Shown: positions 24,420 through 32,764, counted from the first letter of the stretch. The stretch is 36,951 nucleotides of DNA from Proteocatella sphenisci DSM 23131 (GCF_000423525.1 NZ_AUID01000024.1:1-36951); one strand, 5' to 3'. Made by a program: numbers and translations. The notes: a model not told the origin generated them from the letters alone.

Positions 24420-25751
24420 TTGAAAGTAGTAGTAATAGGCGGAGTCGCAGCAGGAATGTCAGCGGCATCTAAAATAAAAAGGATGGACCCACAGACCGAA
24501 GTCGTTGTATACGAAAAGGGAGGATATCTTTCTTACGGCGCATGTGGACTTCCATACTATGTAGGCGGATTTAATGACGACTATACAAAAATGATAGCAA
24601 GAAGCAGAGAAGAGTTTGAAAAATCAGGAATAAAGACGCATCTGCATCACGAAGTCCTCAAGGTTATACCATCAGAAAAACAGCTCCTTGTAAGAAATCA
24701 TGAAACAGGAGATATATTTATAGAAAGCTACGACAAGATGATGATATCTACAGGAGCCTCAGCAGTAAAACCTCCAGTAGAAGGAATAGATAAAAAAGGC
24801 GTATATCAGCTCAAGACATTAGAAGACGGACTCAGACTCAAGGAAATAGCAGCCGATCCTCAGATAAAAAACGTAGTAGTAGTAGGCGGCGGATATATAG
24901 GAATAGAATCAGTGGATGCATTCCTTCATCTTGGAAAAAATGTAACCTGCGTAGAATTTGCAGACAGGATACTTATGCCGTTTGACAAAGAAATAGCGGC
25001 ACTTGCAGAGCAGGAACTGATATCAAAGGGAGTAAACCTGAGGACATCAGAAAAGGTCGTATCCATACAGGGAAATCAAAGCGTAAGCAGCGTAGTAACA
25101 GACAAGGGAGAGTATCAGGCAGATCTTGTGGTACTTTCAGTAGGAGTAAGGCCTGCAACAGAATTTCTGAGAGATACAGGCATACACATGGCTCAAAATG
25201 GAGCACTTGTAGTGGATCGCGAAATGAAGACTTCCATATCAGACATCTGGGCCGCGGGAGACTGCAGCCTCGTATATCACAAAGGACTCAAAGAAAATGC
25301 ATACCTTGCACTTGGAACAGTAGCCAACAAATGCGGAAGAATAGCCGGTGAAAATATCATGGGCAAACATATAAAGTTCACCGGAGCACTCGGATCAGCA
25401 GCCATCAAAGTATGCAATCTCGAGATGGGACGTACAGGACTTGGAGAAGCAGAAGCGAAAAAACAGACGCTTGATTACAAGACAGTTATAATCCAGGCCA
25501 TGGATCACCCGCCATACTATCCAGATCCAACACCTATAACCATAAAACTGATTTACGAAGCAGGTACCAAAAGGCTCCTTGGAGCACAGAGCGCAGGAAT
25601 AAAAGGCGCCGTAATGAGAGTAGATGTATTTGCAGTAGCGATACACAACAACATGACCACAGATGAGCTGGGAATGACTGATCTCGTATACGCACCACCA
25701 TTTGCAGGAGTATGGGACGCCGTTCACATAGCAGCAAATGCAGCAAAATAA
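24420..25751 (+). CDS. FAD-dependent CoA-disulfide reductase/NADH oxidase-like protein
   Basis: This 443-residue protein of the pyridine nucleotide-disulfide family has an FAD-binding VVIGGVAAGMSAASKIKR at the N-terminus, the single redox cysteine C42 in SYGACGLPYYVGG, an NAD-binding VVVGGGYIGIES, and a late FAD contact IWAAGDCS. A single active-site cysteine at position 42 is the mark of CoA-disulfide reductases, persulfide reductases and NADH oxidases. The TTG start at 24420 is preceded by GAAAGGAG and lies one base after the previous stop. In this operon it may keep CoA reduced, reoxidise NADH, or act on a thiol or persulfide from the methylthio group. Which one is not decided. Confidence 0.83.
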   Translation: MKVVVIGGVAAGMSAASKIKRMDPQTEVVVYEKGGYLSYGACGLPYYVGGFNDDYTKMIARSREEFEKSGIKTHLHHEVLKVIPSEKQLLVRNHETGDIFIESYDKMMISTGASAVKPPVEGIDKKGVYQLKTLEDGLRLKEIAADPQIKNVVVVGGGYIGIESVDAFLHLGKNVTCVEFADRILMPFDKEIAALAEQELISKGVNLRTSEKVVSIQGNQSVSSVVTDKGEYQADLVVLSVGVRPATEFLRDTGIHMAQNGALVVDREMKTSISDIWAAGDCSLVYHKGLKENAYLALGTVANKCGRIAGENIMGKHIKFTGALGSAAIKVCNLEMGRTGLGEAEAKKQTLDYKTVIIQAMDHPPYYPDPTPITIKLIYEAGTKRLLGAQSAGIKGAVMRVDVFAVAIHNNMTTDELGMTDLVYAPPFAGVWDAVHIAANAAK

Positions 25752-25762
25752 ATGATGATATT

Positions 25763-25780
25763 AAATTAATAGATTAATTT
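25763..25780 (+). repeat. short perfect palindrome before the CoA-transferase genes
   Basis: AAATTAAT and ATTAATTT flank AG. It may be chance in AT-rich sequence, or a regulator site or RNA processing site. Confidence 0.3.
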
Positions 25781-25796
25781 GAAAGGAGTAACTGTA

Positions 25797-26606
25797 TTGA
25801 ACAAGCTGATGAATATCACAGATGCAGTAAAGCTTATTCAAAATGGGGATACCCTTGGCATAGGCGGAAATGTACTTCACAGAGCGCCCATGGCCCTCAT
25901 AAGAGAAACGCTAAGACAAAATAAAAAAGATCTGAAGGCAGTAAAGACAGCCGGAGCTATGGATGTAGACATGCTGTGTTTTGGAGAATGCCTGAAAAGC
26001 GTAGACGCAGGATTTATAAGCTACGAAACAGAATTTTCACTGGCAGATCACTATAGAAGAGCCGTACAAGGTGGAAAAGTAAAGGCCAACGAACATGCAT
26101 GCTATACAGTTATGAGCGCGCTCAGAGCGGCCATATATGGGATACCATTCATGCCCGTAAAAGGACTCATAATAAGTGATCTTATAGAAGCGAATGACTA
26201 CTTTGTAAAGATTACAGATCCATTTTCAGGAGAACCTATAACCGTAGTAAAGGCCATAGCGCCAGACGTTACCATAATACATGTGCAAGAAGCAGACGTA
26301 CAGGGGAATGCACTTATATACGGACCAAAATTTGATGACGTACTCATGGCGAAAGCATCAAAAAAAATAATAGTATCTGCAGAAAAAATAGTAGAGACTT
26401 CAAAATTTCTGGCAGCAGGACAAAAAGTCGATATACCGGGATTCCTAGTTTGTGCAGTGGTGCATGCACCAGGAGGAGCCGCTCCATGCTCATGTCAGGA
26501 ATACTATGATATAGACAGAGATCATATAAAAGAATTTAAAGCACTCAAGGATCAGGATCAGCTTAAAGGCTATCTGGATATGCAAAAGACAAAGGATTAC
26601 AGATAA
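25797..26606 (+). CDS. CoA-transferase family subunit A
   Basis: This protein of about 269 residues resembles subunit A of heterodimeric class I CoA transferases of the glutaconate/acetoacetate type: DAVKLIQNGDTLGIGGN at the start, then TAGAMDVDMLCFG, and EANDYFVKITDPFSGEPITVV. The start is TTG at 25797, eight bases after GAAAGGAG; the ATG at 25809 is an alternative. It partners with the next gene, 13 bases away. It could move CoA from methylthioacetyl-CoA or acetyl-CoA to another acid. The partner subunit appears to lack the catalytic glutamate, so a hydrolase or lyase role like that of IpdAB is an alternative. Confidence 0.78.
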   Translation: MNKLMNITDAVKLIQNGDTLGIGGNVLHRAPMALIRETLRQNKKDLKAVKTAGAMDVDMLCFGECLKSVDAGFISYETEFSLADHYRRAVQGGKVKANEHACYTVMSALRAAIYGIPFMPVKGLIISDLIEANDYFVKITDPFSGEPITVVKAIAPDVTIIHVQEADVQGNALIYGPKFDDVLMAKASKKIIVSAEKIVETSKFLAAGQKVDIPGFLVCAVVHAPGGAAPCSCQEYYDIDRDHIKEFKALKDQDQLKGYLDMQKTKDYR

Positions 26607-26619
26607 GAAGGAGGAAACA

Positions 26620-27375
26620 GTGAATCATACATCAGCAAATAACTCACAGATAGAAGCAAGAAGCTGCGACATAATGGTATGTGCGATGGCAAGATTAATC
26701 AAAGATGGAGACACTGTATTTCACGGAGTGTCCTCACATATGCCTATGATAGCAGTACTTCTCGCAAAAGCGCTGCATGCACCAAGTGCAGTTCATCTAA
26801 ATATACCAGGAGGAGTAGATCCAAAGGTAACAGAGCTTCAAAAATACACAAGTGCAGGCACTGCGCTAACAGATACCAGCGTAGTGGATTTTCCGCTTTC
26901 AGACGTATTTGATCTTTCAATGAGAGGCGGACTAGATGTGGCATTTCTCAGTGGAATCCAGTTTGATAACGCAGGAAATGTAAACGCATCCGTAATTGGA
27001 GACTATAACAAGCCCAAAGTAAGAATGCCTGGAGGAGCGGGAAGTGCAGTACTCATACCTACAGCCAAAAGGGCCGTAATATGGAGAACAAAGCACGATA
27101 TCAGAACCTTTGTGAACAAGGTGGACTTCGTGACCACCAAGGGAAACATCGACAGGATAGTCACTCCACTTTGCGTATTCAAGATGTACAACGGAGAACT
27201 TATACTGGACACTATACACCCAACATCAAGCATCGAAGAAATCGCGCAAAACACCGGATTTGAAATAAGATATATAGACATAGAATACACTCCGCTTCCA
27301 ACGCATCAGGAGATGGAACTTCTTCAAAAAATAGATCCAAATGATTACAGAAATATGGAATTTGGACAAAAATGA
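26620..27375 (+). CDS. CoA-transferase family subunit B, apparently lacking the catalytic glutamate
   Basis: This 251-residue protein resembles subunit B of glutaconate-type CoA transferases: MVCAMARLIKDGDTVFHGVS, later FDNAGNVNASVIGDY and PGGAGSAVLIPTAKRAV. At residues 61-66, where class I enzymes normally have the glutamate of an E-S/N-G-type motif that takes the acyl group, this protein reads NIPGGV. If my alignment from memory is right, ordinary ping-pong CoA transfer would not work. The GTG start has AAGGAGG upstream. It lies immediately after subunit A and before the alcohol dehydrogenase. Confidence 0.75.
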   Translation: MNHTSANNSQIEARSCDIMVCAMARLIKDGDTVFHGVSSHMPMIAVLLAKALHAPSAVHLNIPGGVDPKVTELQKYTSAGTALTDTSVVDFPLSDVFDLSMRGGLDVAFLSGIQFDNAGNVNASVIGDYNKPKVRMPGGAGSAVLIPTAKRAVIWRTKHDIRTFVNKVDFVTTKGNIDRIVTPLCVFKMYNGELILDTIHPTSSIEEIAQNTGFEIRYIDIEYTPLPTHQEMELLQKIDPNDYRNMEFGQK

Positions 27376-27385
27376 GGTGAAAAAC

Positions 27386-28558
27386 ATGCATAATCCCTGC
27401 AGAGTCAACATGATAGCTACCAATTTCTTTGGAGCAGGAGCCATAGAGCTGATTGCGGAAGAAATAATAAAAAAGGGCTTAAAAAAAGCGCTGGTAATAA
27501 CAGACAGCTTTCTTTTTGAAAGCAAAGTTGCAGATCAGATATGCACTGTGCTGGCCGGCGCCGGAGTCCACAGCTTCATATATTACGGAGTAAAACCCAA
27601 TCCTACAGTAGAAATAGTAAACGAAGCTCTCAGTATTGCAAGAGAAATAGAGCCAGATTTTATAGTTGCACTCGGAGGAGGCTCGGCTATAGATACAAGT
27701 AAGGCAGTAGGGATAGTGCTCGCAAACAAAGGCAAAGTAGAAGACTACGAAGGCGTGAACAAGTCTTCAAAGAAATCGCTTCCGGTGATTGCGGTAAATA
27801 CCACTGCAGGAACAGGCTCTGAGGTTACTACATTTTATGTAATAACGGATGAAAAACGCCATTCCAAGATGGTAATGGTAGATACCAACTCTGCCGTATG
27901 GATTGCAGTAAATGATACAAATCTCATGATATCCATGCCAAAAAGCCTTACAGCAGCTACGGGGATGGATGCCATGACCCACGCGTTAGAAGCAGTGCTC
28001 TCAAAAGAAGCTACTCCCTTTACAGACAAGGATGCTCTCTGGGCCATAACCGTCATAAAAGAATATCTTCCACGCGCCGTAAAAGATCCAAATGACATGC
28101 AGGCCAGGGAAATGATGGCCTATGCCCAGTACAGCGCAGGCCTGGCATTTTCAAACTCAGGGCTTGGAATGGTTCATGCCATGGCGCATTCCCTTGGAGG
28201 ATTCTACAATCTGCCCCATGGAGTATGCAACGCAGTGCTGCTTCCTCATGTCATGGAATTCAACGCAAAAGACGAAAAAGTGCAGCAGAATTTTCAAAAG
28301 ATATATAAAGCTCTTGAACTAAAAGGAGCATCAGCATACAGCCCATATAGAGCCGTTACAGATTCTGTAAGAGAAATAAAAAGGCTTTCACAGGAGGTAG
28401 GCATACCACCGGATTTAAGTGAGCTGGGAGTAAGAGAAGAAGATTTTGACTCTCTTGCAAAACTTGCGCTGCAAGATACCTGCATGCCTTCAAATCCAGT
28501 GCAGCCAAGCCTTGATCAGATCAAAGCAGTATACGCAAAAGCGTGTAAAAAACACTAA
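27386..28558 (+). CDS. iron-containing (group III) alcohol dehydrogenase, aldehyde-reducing
   Basis: This 390-residue protein has the NAD-binding GGGSAIDTSKA, TTAGTGSEVT, and the iron ligands spread over GMDAMTHALEA (Asp and His), MVHAMAHSLGG and LPHGVCNAVLLPH. It reduces an aldehyde to an alcohol with NADH, here probably (methylthio)acetaldehyde to 2-methylthioethanol or ethanol. That would regenerate the NAD+ used by the acylating dehydrogenase. No encapsulation helix is evident at either end. The ATG at 27386 has GAGGTG upstream, 10 bases after the previous stop. The longer reading overlaps the previous gene and is not favoured. It is the last gene of the operon. Confidence 0.92.
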   Translation: MHNPCRVNMIATNFFGAGAIELIAEEIIKKGLKKALVITDSFLFESKVADQICTVLAGAGVHSFIYYGVKPNPTVEIVNEALSIAREIEPDFIVALGGGSAIDTSKAVGIVLANKGKVEDYEGVNKSSKKSLPVIAVNTTAGTGSEVTTFYVITDEKRHSKMVMVDTNSAVWIAVNDTNLMISMPKSLTAATGMDAMTHALEAVLSKEATPFTDKDALWAITVIKEYLPRAVKDPNDMQAREMMAYAQYSAGLAFSNSGLGMVHAMAHSLGGFYNLPHGVCNAVLLPHVMEFNAKDEKVQQNFQKIYKALELKGASAYSPYRAVTDSVREIKRLSQEVGIPPDLSELGVREEDFDSLAKLALQDTCMPSNPVQPSLDQIKAVYAKACKKH

Positions 28559-28582
28559 AACAACCCCCCGGTTGATCTAAAA

Positions 28583-28624
28583 TTAAAATAATGGACCAGT
28601 AAATTTACTGGCCCATTATTTTAA
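28583..28624. terminator. bidirectional Rho-independent terminator of the microcompartment operon
   Basis: A near-perfect palindrome, AAAATAATGG..CCAGTAAATTTACTGG..CCATTATTTT with one A-C mismatch, has an A-run on the left and a T-run on the right. It lies 25 bases after the alcohol dehydrogenase stop and just before the stop of the convergent CsbD-like gene, so it can serve both strands. Confidence 0.87.
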
Positions 28625-28638
28625 TTTATTATTATCTA

Positions 28639-28914
28639 TTATTTCTTATTTTTATCAATTTCATCGATTTCTTCAAGGATTTCTTCGACCTTATCGTCTT
28701 TTTCGGATTCAATTTTTTCCATCCATTCATGAAAATCTTTTTTCATTTCTTCCTTGGTTTTGTCATACTTTTCGGCAAGCTTTTCTATCATTCCTTCTTC
28801 ATTGTCTTTTATGTCCAACATAGAATCCAGCTCATCTTCTCCAACCTTGTGCCATTTTTTCTTAAAAGCAACTTTGAACTCGTCAAATTTTTCTTCAACA
28901 TTAAATTTTGCCAT
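28639..28914 (-). CDS. CsbD-like general stress protein
   Basis: This is a 91-residue, highly charged protein. The core KKKWHKVGEDELDSMLDI, followed by EGMIEKLAEKYDKTKEEMK, matches the K-W-x-K-L-T-x-D-D-L and G-x-I-x-x-x-Y-G-x-x-x-E-E-A pattern of CsbD stress proteins, with a longer acidic coiled-coil tail. The function of the family is unknown; it is induced by general stress. The ATG at 28912-28914 has GGCGGG upstream; the longer reading to 28962 gives an unlikely cysteine-rich leader. It is convergent with the microcompartment operon. Confidence 0.7.
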   Translation of the reverse strand: MAKFNVEEKFDEFKVAFKKKWHKVGEDELDSMLDIKDNEEGMIEKLAEKYDKTKEEMKKDFHEWMEKIESEKDDKVEEILEEIDEIDKNKK

Positions 28915-29003
28915 AACAGAGCACCCGCCTTTACATAAATAACAATATAAAAGTAACACCAATATAGATATTATACCTAAGTCAGAGTAAAATTAAACTC
29001 ATA

Positions 29004-29030
29004 TGAAACTTTTTTTAATACTGATGCGTC
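29004..29030 (+). promoter_or_regulatory. ECF-sigma (SigV-type) autoregulatory promoter
   Basis: TGAAAC (29004-29009) followed by T-rich spacer and CGTC (29027-29030), 17 bases apart, matches the promoter pattern of the Bacillus/Clostridium SigV/SigW/SigX/SigM group. It lies 57 bases before the ECF sigma gene, so the sigma factor probably drives its own operon. Confidence 0.75.
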
Positions 29031-29087
29031 TAATATGTGAAAGGACAAAAGGGATATCCAATATAAAAACGAAGGCAGGAAAATAAA

Positions 29088-29582
29088 ATGAATACAGATA
29101 CAAGAAAAAAGCTTGAAGAATATATTCTCTCAGAAAGAGAAAAACACTACAGAATAGCCTGGAGTCATGTCAAGAACAAAGAAGATGCACTGGACATAAT
29201 TCAAGACAGTATATACAAAGCCCTCAGTTACAAGGGCGATGTTAATGCCGAGCATATAGAAACCTGGTTCTGCTCAGTACTTATAAATACAGCTAGAGAT
29301 TACCTGAGGAAGAATGCAAAACTTACAGTCCTTGAAGAATCGCAGTTAGCTCAGCAAATCGAAAAAAATTCAGTGACCCCCATGGATAGCAACTTTGAAG
29401 AAAGAGACATGCTAAACAGTGCACTGGAAAAACTTTCAGATGGAGAAAGAGAAATAATAATTCTGAGATATTTTGAAAATATGGAGCTTGGCGAAGTAGC
29501 AGAGATTACCACCAAGAATCTAAGTACAGTAAAGAGCACTCTCTACAGATCTTTGAGAAAATTGAGAGCAATACTTCAGTAA
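29088..29582 (+). CDS. sigV: ECF RNA polymerase sigma factor, SigV-like
   Basis: This 164-residue protein has sigma region 2 (HYRIAWSHVKNKEDALDIIQ, with DSIYKAL) at about 20-50 and region 4 (LSDGEREIIILRYFENMELG, then STVKSTLYRSLRKLR) at about 110-160. There is no region 3, as in all ECF sigmas. The next gene encodes an RsiV-like anti-sigma factor, which places it in the SigV group that answers to lysozyme in Bacillus and C. difficile. It is preceded by a promoter of its own recognition type. Target genes cannot be identified in the window apart from this operon. Confidence 0.85.
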   Translation: MNTDTRKKLEEYILSEREKHYRIAWSHVKNKEDALDIIQDSIYKALSYKGDVNAEHIETWFCSVLINTARDYLRKNAKLTVLEESQLAQQIEKNSVTPMDSNFEERDMLNSALEKLSDGEREIIILRYFENMELGEVAEITTKNLSTVKSTLYRSLRKLRAILQ

Positions 29583-29593
29583 AGGAGAAAAAA

Positions 29594-30511
29594 ATGAACA
29601 GCAGCGAATTTAGAAATAAGATGAAAACGATGAAAGATGATTATGATGATATAAAGATACCACAAGAACTTGAAATGACCATAAAAAGAGTAGTTGAGGA
29701 TTTTAAAAAAGAAGAAATGAGGAATAACAAAATGAAGAAAAATATAAAAAATGTAATGGTGACAGCTGCAGCGGTGGCAATAGTTTTTACAGGAGCCGTA
29801 AATATAAGTCCGGCATTTGCGGAGTCGATGACAGATATTCCAGTTATAGGAAATATAGTAAGGGTTATAAATTTAAATCAGTACAAATATGATGAAGGAA
29901 CATACAACGCAGACCTGCAGACTCCTATAATAGAAGGTCTGGAAGACACAGATCTTCAAAAATCGCTTAACAGTAAATATATACAGGAAAACCGCATGCT
30001 TTTTGAGCAGTTTGAAAAAGAAGTCGCCCAAATGGAGGAATTTTCAGAAGGTGGTCATCTTGGAATAGATACAGGCTTTGAGATAAAAACAGATAACGAG
30101 CAGATACTGTCCATAGGAAGATACGTGGTAAACACCGTGGGATCTTCTTCAACAACGTTCAGATATGATACTGTAGATAAGAAAAACGATATAATAATAA
30201 CACTTCCAAGTCTATTCAAAGATGAAAAATACACAGAAGTCATAAGCAGTAATATAAAAGAGCAGATGAAGAAGCAGATGAAAGAAGATGAAAACAAAGC
30301 ATACTGGCTTGCGAGAGAAACAGAGATCATGGGAGACGAGGGATTTGAGAAGATAGATAAAGATCAGCAGTTCTATATAAACGAAGACTCAAAGCTCGTG
30401 ATCTCATTTGACAAGTATGAAGTAGCGCCGGGATACATGGGTGTTATCGAGTTTGTCATCCCGACTGAAAAAATACAGGAAATACTCGCAGGAAATCTGT
30501 ATATAAGATAG
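29594..30511 (+). CDS. rsiV: RsiV-like anti-sigma factor, DUF3298 lysozyme-sensing type
   Basis: This 305-residue protein has a cytoplasmic N-terminus of about 50 residues (sigma-binding, no zinc HxxxCxxC motif), one membrane segment at about 52-70 and a large external part. AFA at 74-76 just after the membrane segment looks like a signal peptidase site, in keeping with the known cleavage of RsiV by signal peptidase when lysozyme is bound. The external part contains the IPVIGNIVRVI segment and a C-terminal DUF3298 domain (DIIITLPSLFKDEKYTEVIS, VAPGYMGVIEFVIPTEKI). Release of the sigma factor would follow cleavage. It lies 11 bases after the sigma gene. Confidence 0.85.
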   Translation: MNSSEFRNKMKTMKDDYDDIKIPQELEMTIKRVVEDFKKEEMRNNKMKKNIKNVMVTAAAVAIVFTGAVNISPAFAESMTDIPVIGNIVRVINLNQYKYDEGTYNADLQTPIIEGLEDTDLQKSLNSKYIQENRMLFEQFEKEVAQMEEFSEGGHLGIDTGFEIKTDNEQILSIGRYVVNTVGSSSTTFRYDTVDKKNDIIITLPSLFKDEKYTEVISSNIKEQMKKQMKEDENKAYWLARETEIMGDEGFEKIDKDQQFYINEDSKLVISFDKYEVAPGYMGVIEFVIPTEKIQEILAGNLYIR

Positions 30512-30598
30512 ACAATTATGGTACAATCCGTTCTAAAATGCGGCATTATATGATATAATCATAAATGAGAAATTAAACATATTTAGATTGGAGAACAA

Positions 30599-31957
30599 AT
30601 GAGAAACACAGGTAATGATTTAACACAGGGAAATGTAGTAAGGCAGCTTATAACATTTGCGCTTCCATTTATGATTTCAAATATCGTACAGTCACTTTAT
30701 AATGTCGCAGACATGCTTATAGTAGGCCGATTTGGCGGGGCGGTAGGTATTTCAGCGGTAAACATAGGAGGACAGGTAACTTTCCTCATAACCAACATAG
30801 TAATTGGACTCAGCGTAGGCGGAACTGTAGTAATAGGCCAGTACATGGGCTCAAGGGACAGAAAAGCCGCAGTAGAATCGATAAGCACCATGATGATTTC
30901 GCTGCTCGCAGCCGCAGTATTCATAACCGTAGCGATGCTCATCCTCGCGACCCCTATCCTTCACCTCATACAGACCCCACCGGAGGCATTTGCCCAGGCG
31001 AGAGAGTATCTTCAGATAACCGTGCTCGGCTCCGTATTCATCTTTGGATACAATGCCCTGAGTGCAATAATGAGAGGCCTGGGAGACAGCAAGAGGCCGC
31101 TTTACTTCGTTACAATAGCATGCGTGGTAAATATAGGGCTTGACCTTATACTGGTAGGATACTTTGGAATGGGCGCAAGAGGAGCAGCCATAGCGACCAT
31201 AATATCGCAGGCGGCAAGCATGGGACTTTGTATACTTTATCTACAGAACACGGACTTCATGTTCGATTTCAGGCTCAAATCATTCAAATTTCATGCAGAT
31301 AAATTTAAAATGCTTATGAAGGTAGGAATACCTACTTCAATACAGAATGTAGCCATAAACATATCCTTCCTCGTAATGACGGGACTGGTTAACGGCTTTG
31401 GAGTAAAAGCTTCGGCAGCGCTGGGAGTAATATCAAAATACAATTCCTTTGCGATACTTCCCGCAATAGCCGTGGGGTCATCCGTATCAGCCATGGTGGC
31501 CCAAAATATCGGCGCAGGTCAGATAAAAAGAGCTCAGCACACTATGTATATAGGAATAGCTCTGTCTTTTGCCATTTCCATACCTATATTTTTAATAACA
31601 CGGATGTTTCCAGCTCAGATAATAGCCATTTTTGACAACGACCCGGAGATGATTAAAGCAGGAGTGACATACCTCAATACACTTTCACTCGATTATGCAA
31701 TAGTGCCATTTATTTTCTGTATAAACGGCCTTATTACAGGAGCAGGGCATACCATGTTCGCATCCATAACAGGAATAATGTCAGCACTTCTTCTAAGAGT
31801 ACCCGCAGCATATATATTTGGTATTAATATGGACCTAGGACTCATGGGAATCGGACTTGCAGCCCCAGTAGCAAGTATCGGAGCAACAATATTCGCTACG
31901 GCATACTATTTAAGTGGCAGATGGAAAAAAAGTACAGTAATACAAAAAGTACAGTAA
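30599..31957 (+). CDS. MATE family multidrug/sodium antiporter
   Basis: This 452-residue membrane protein has twelve predicted helices and the MATE N-terminal motif TQGNVVRQLITFALPFMISN, then LYNVADMLIVGRFGG. The internal repeat is seen again from about residue 225 (KVGIPTSIQNVAINISFLVM). The family exports cationic drugs or metabolites in exchange for Na+ or H+. TATAAT at 30554-30559 may be its -10 box. It is separated by 25 bases from the LytTR regulator, with which it may be co-transcribed. The substrate is unknown. Confidence 0.88.
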   Translation: MRNTGNDLTQGNVVRQLITFALPFMISNIVQSLYNVADMLIVGRFGGAVGISAVNIGGQVTFLITNIVIGLSVGGTVVIGQYMGSRDRKAAVESISTMMISLLAAAVFITVAMLILATPILHLIQTPPEAFAQAREYLQITVLGSVFIFGYNALSAIMRGLGDSKRPLYFVTIACVVNIGLDLILVGYFGMGARGAAIATIISQAASMGLCILYLQNTDFMFDFRLKSFKFHADKFKMLMKVGIPTSIQNVAINISFLVMTGLVNGFGVKASAALGVISKYNSFAILPAIAVGSSVSAMVAQNIGAGQIKRAQHTMYIGIALSFAISIPIFLITRMFPAQIIAIFDNDPEMIKAGVTYLNTLSLDYAIVPFIFCINGLITGAGHTMFASITGIMSALLLRVPAAYIFGINMDLGLMGIGLAAPVASIGATIFATAYYLSGRWKKSTVIQKVQ

Positions 31958-31982
31958 AAAATCATAAGCTTAGAGGTTTTAT

Positions 31983-32705
31983 ATGATAAACATAGCAGTG
32001 TGCGATGACAGACCAGAAGACAGAGAATCCATAAAAAAATATATAGCCGGATACTTTGACAGCAATCCTCACAATTACAAGACATCAGAATTTGAAAAAG
32101 GTGAAGACTTGCTTGCAGAATATATAGATGAATACAGGTTCTTTGATATAATATTCATGGATATATTTATGAGCGGAGAAAACGGAATACAGACCTCAAA
32201 AAAAATAAGGCAGTATTGCCAAAGAGTCAAGATAATATTCATGAGCACTTCCAGGGAATTTGCACTCGAAAGCTATGATGTGTTTGCCTATGGATATCTT
32301 CTCAAGCCCTTAGAACACGAAAAACTCAAAGTGCTGCTGGACAATTATATAAAAGAAGTAGAAGCAAATGAAAAAAGCCTCGCCATATACACCAGAGGAA
32401 ATATACACAATATAAGATATGCAGACATAGTATATCTCGAAAGCAAGAATACAGTAGTAATAATCCACACTGCAGATAAAGAAAAATACAAGATATATGA
32501 CAAGCTCGACAATATGGAGCTGAGGCTCGAAAACAGAAGGTTTTTGAGATGTCATCAGAGCTATATCATAAATATGGATTACGTGATCTCCGTAGACAAA
32601 GAGTTCAAGACCAAGACAGATGAGAGAGTTCTTATAAGAAAAAGAAGCCTTAGAGAGATCAAAGAAAAGTACCATAAGTACATTATAGACAAGATGGAGT
32701 GGTAA
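31983..32705 (+). CDS. LytTR-family response regulator (orphan)
   Basis: This 240-residue protein has an N-terminal receiver domain with the acidic pair D8/D9, phosphoacceptor D60 (IIFMDIFMSG) and K108 (LLKPLE). A LytTR DNA-binding domain from about 134 follows (IRYADIVYLESKNT, then FLRCHQSYIINM). Proteins of this AgrA/LytR/VirR type control cell wall, virulence or peptide-signalling genes. No histidine kinase gene is adjacent in the window. It lies directly after the MATE exporter and before a terminator. Confidence 0.9.
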   Translation: MINIAVCDDRPEDRESIKKYIAGYFDSNPHNYKTSEFEKGEDLLAEYIDEYRFFDIIFMDIFMSGENGIQTSKKIRQYCQRVKIIFMSTSREFALESYDVFAYGYLLKPLEHEKLKVLLDNYIKEVEANEKSLAIYTRGNIHNIRYADIVYLESKNTVVIIHTADKEKYKIYDKLDNMELRLENRRFLRCHQSYIINMDYVISVDKEFKTKTDERVLIRKRSLREIKEKYHKYIIDKMEW

Positions 32706-32719
32706 AATACAACAAAATT

Positions 32720-32764
32720 ACAGGTGTAATCTGTTTAAATACAGAAAAAACACCTGTTTTTTTT
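32720..32764 (+). terminator. terminator after the LytTR regulator
   Basis: ACAGGTGT pairs with ACACCTGT, with a nested CTGT/ACAG hairpin in the loop, followed by an eight-T run. Confidence 0.85.

Noticed and set aside
32310-32675. Long minus-strand frame opposite the LytTR regulator
   Set aside because: It is antisense to a secure gene with both domains recognisable; tyrosine/phenylalanine-rich composition is typical of antisense frames here.
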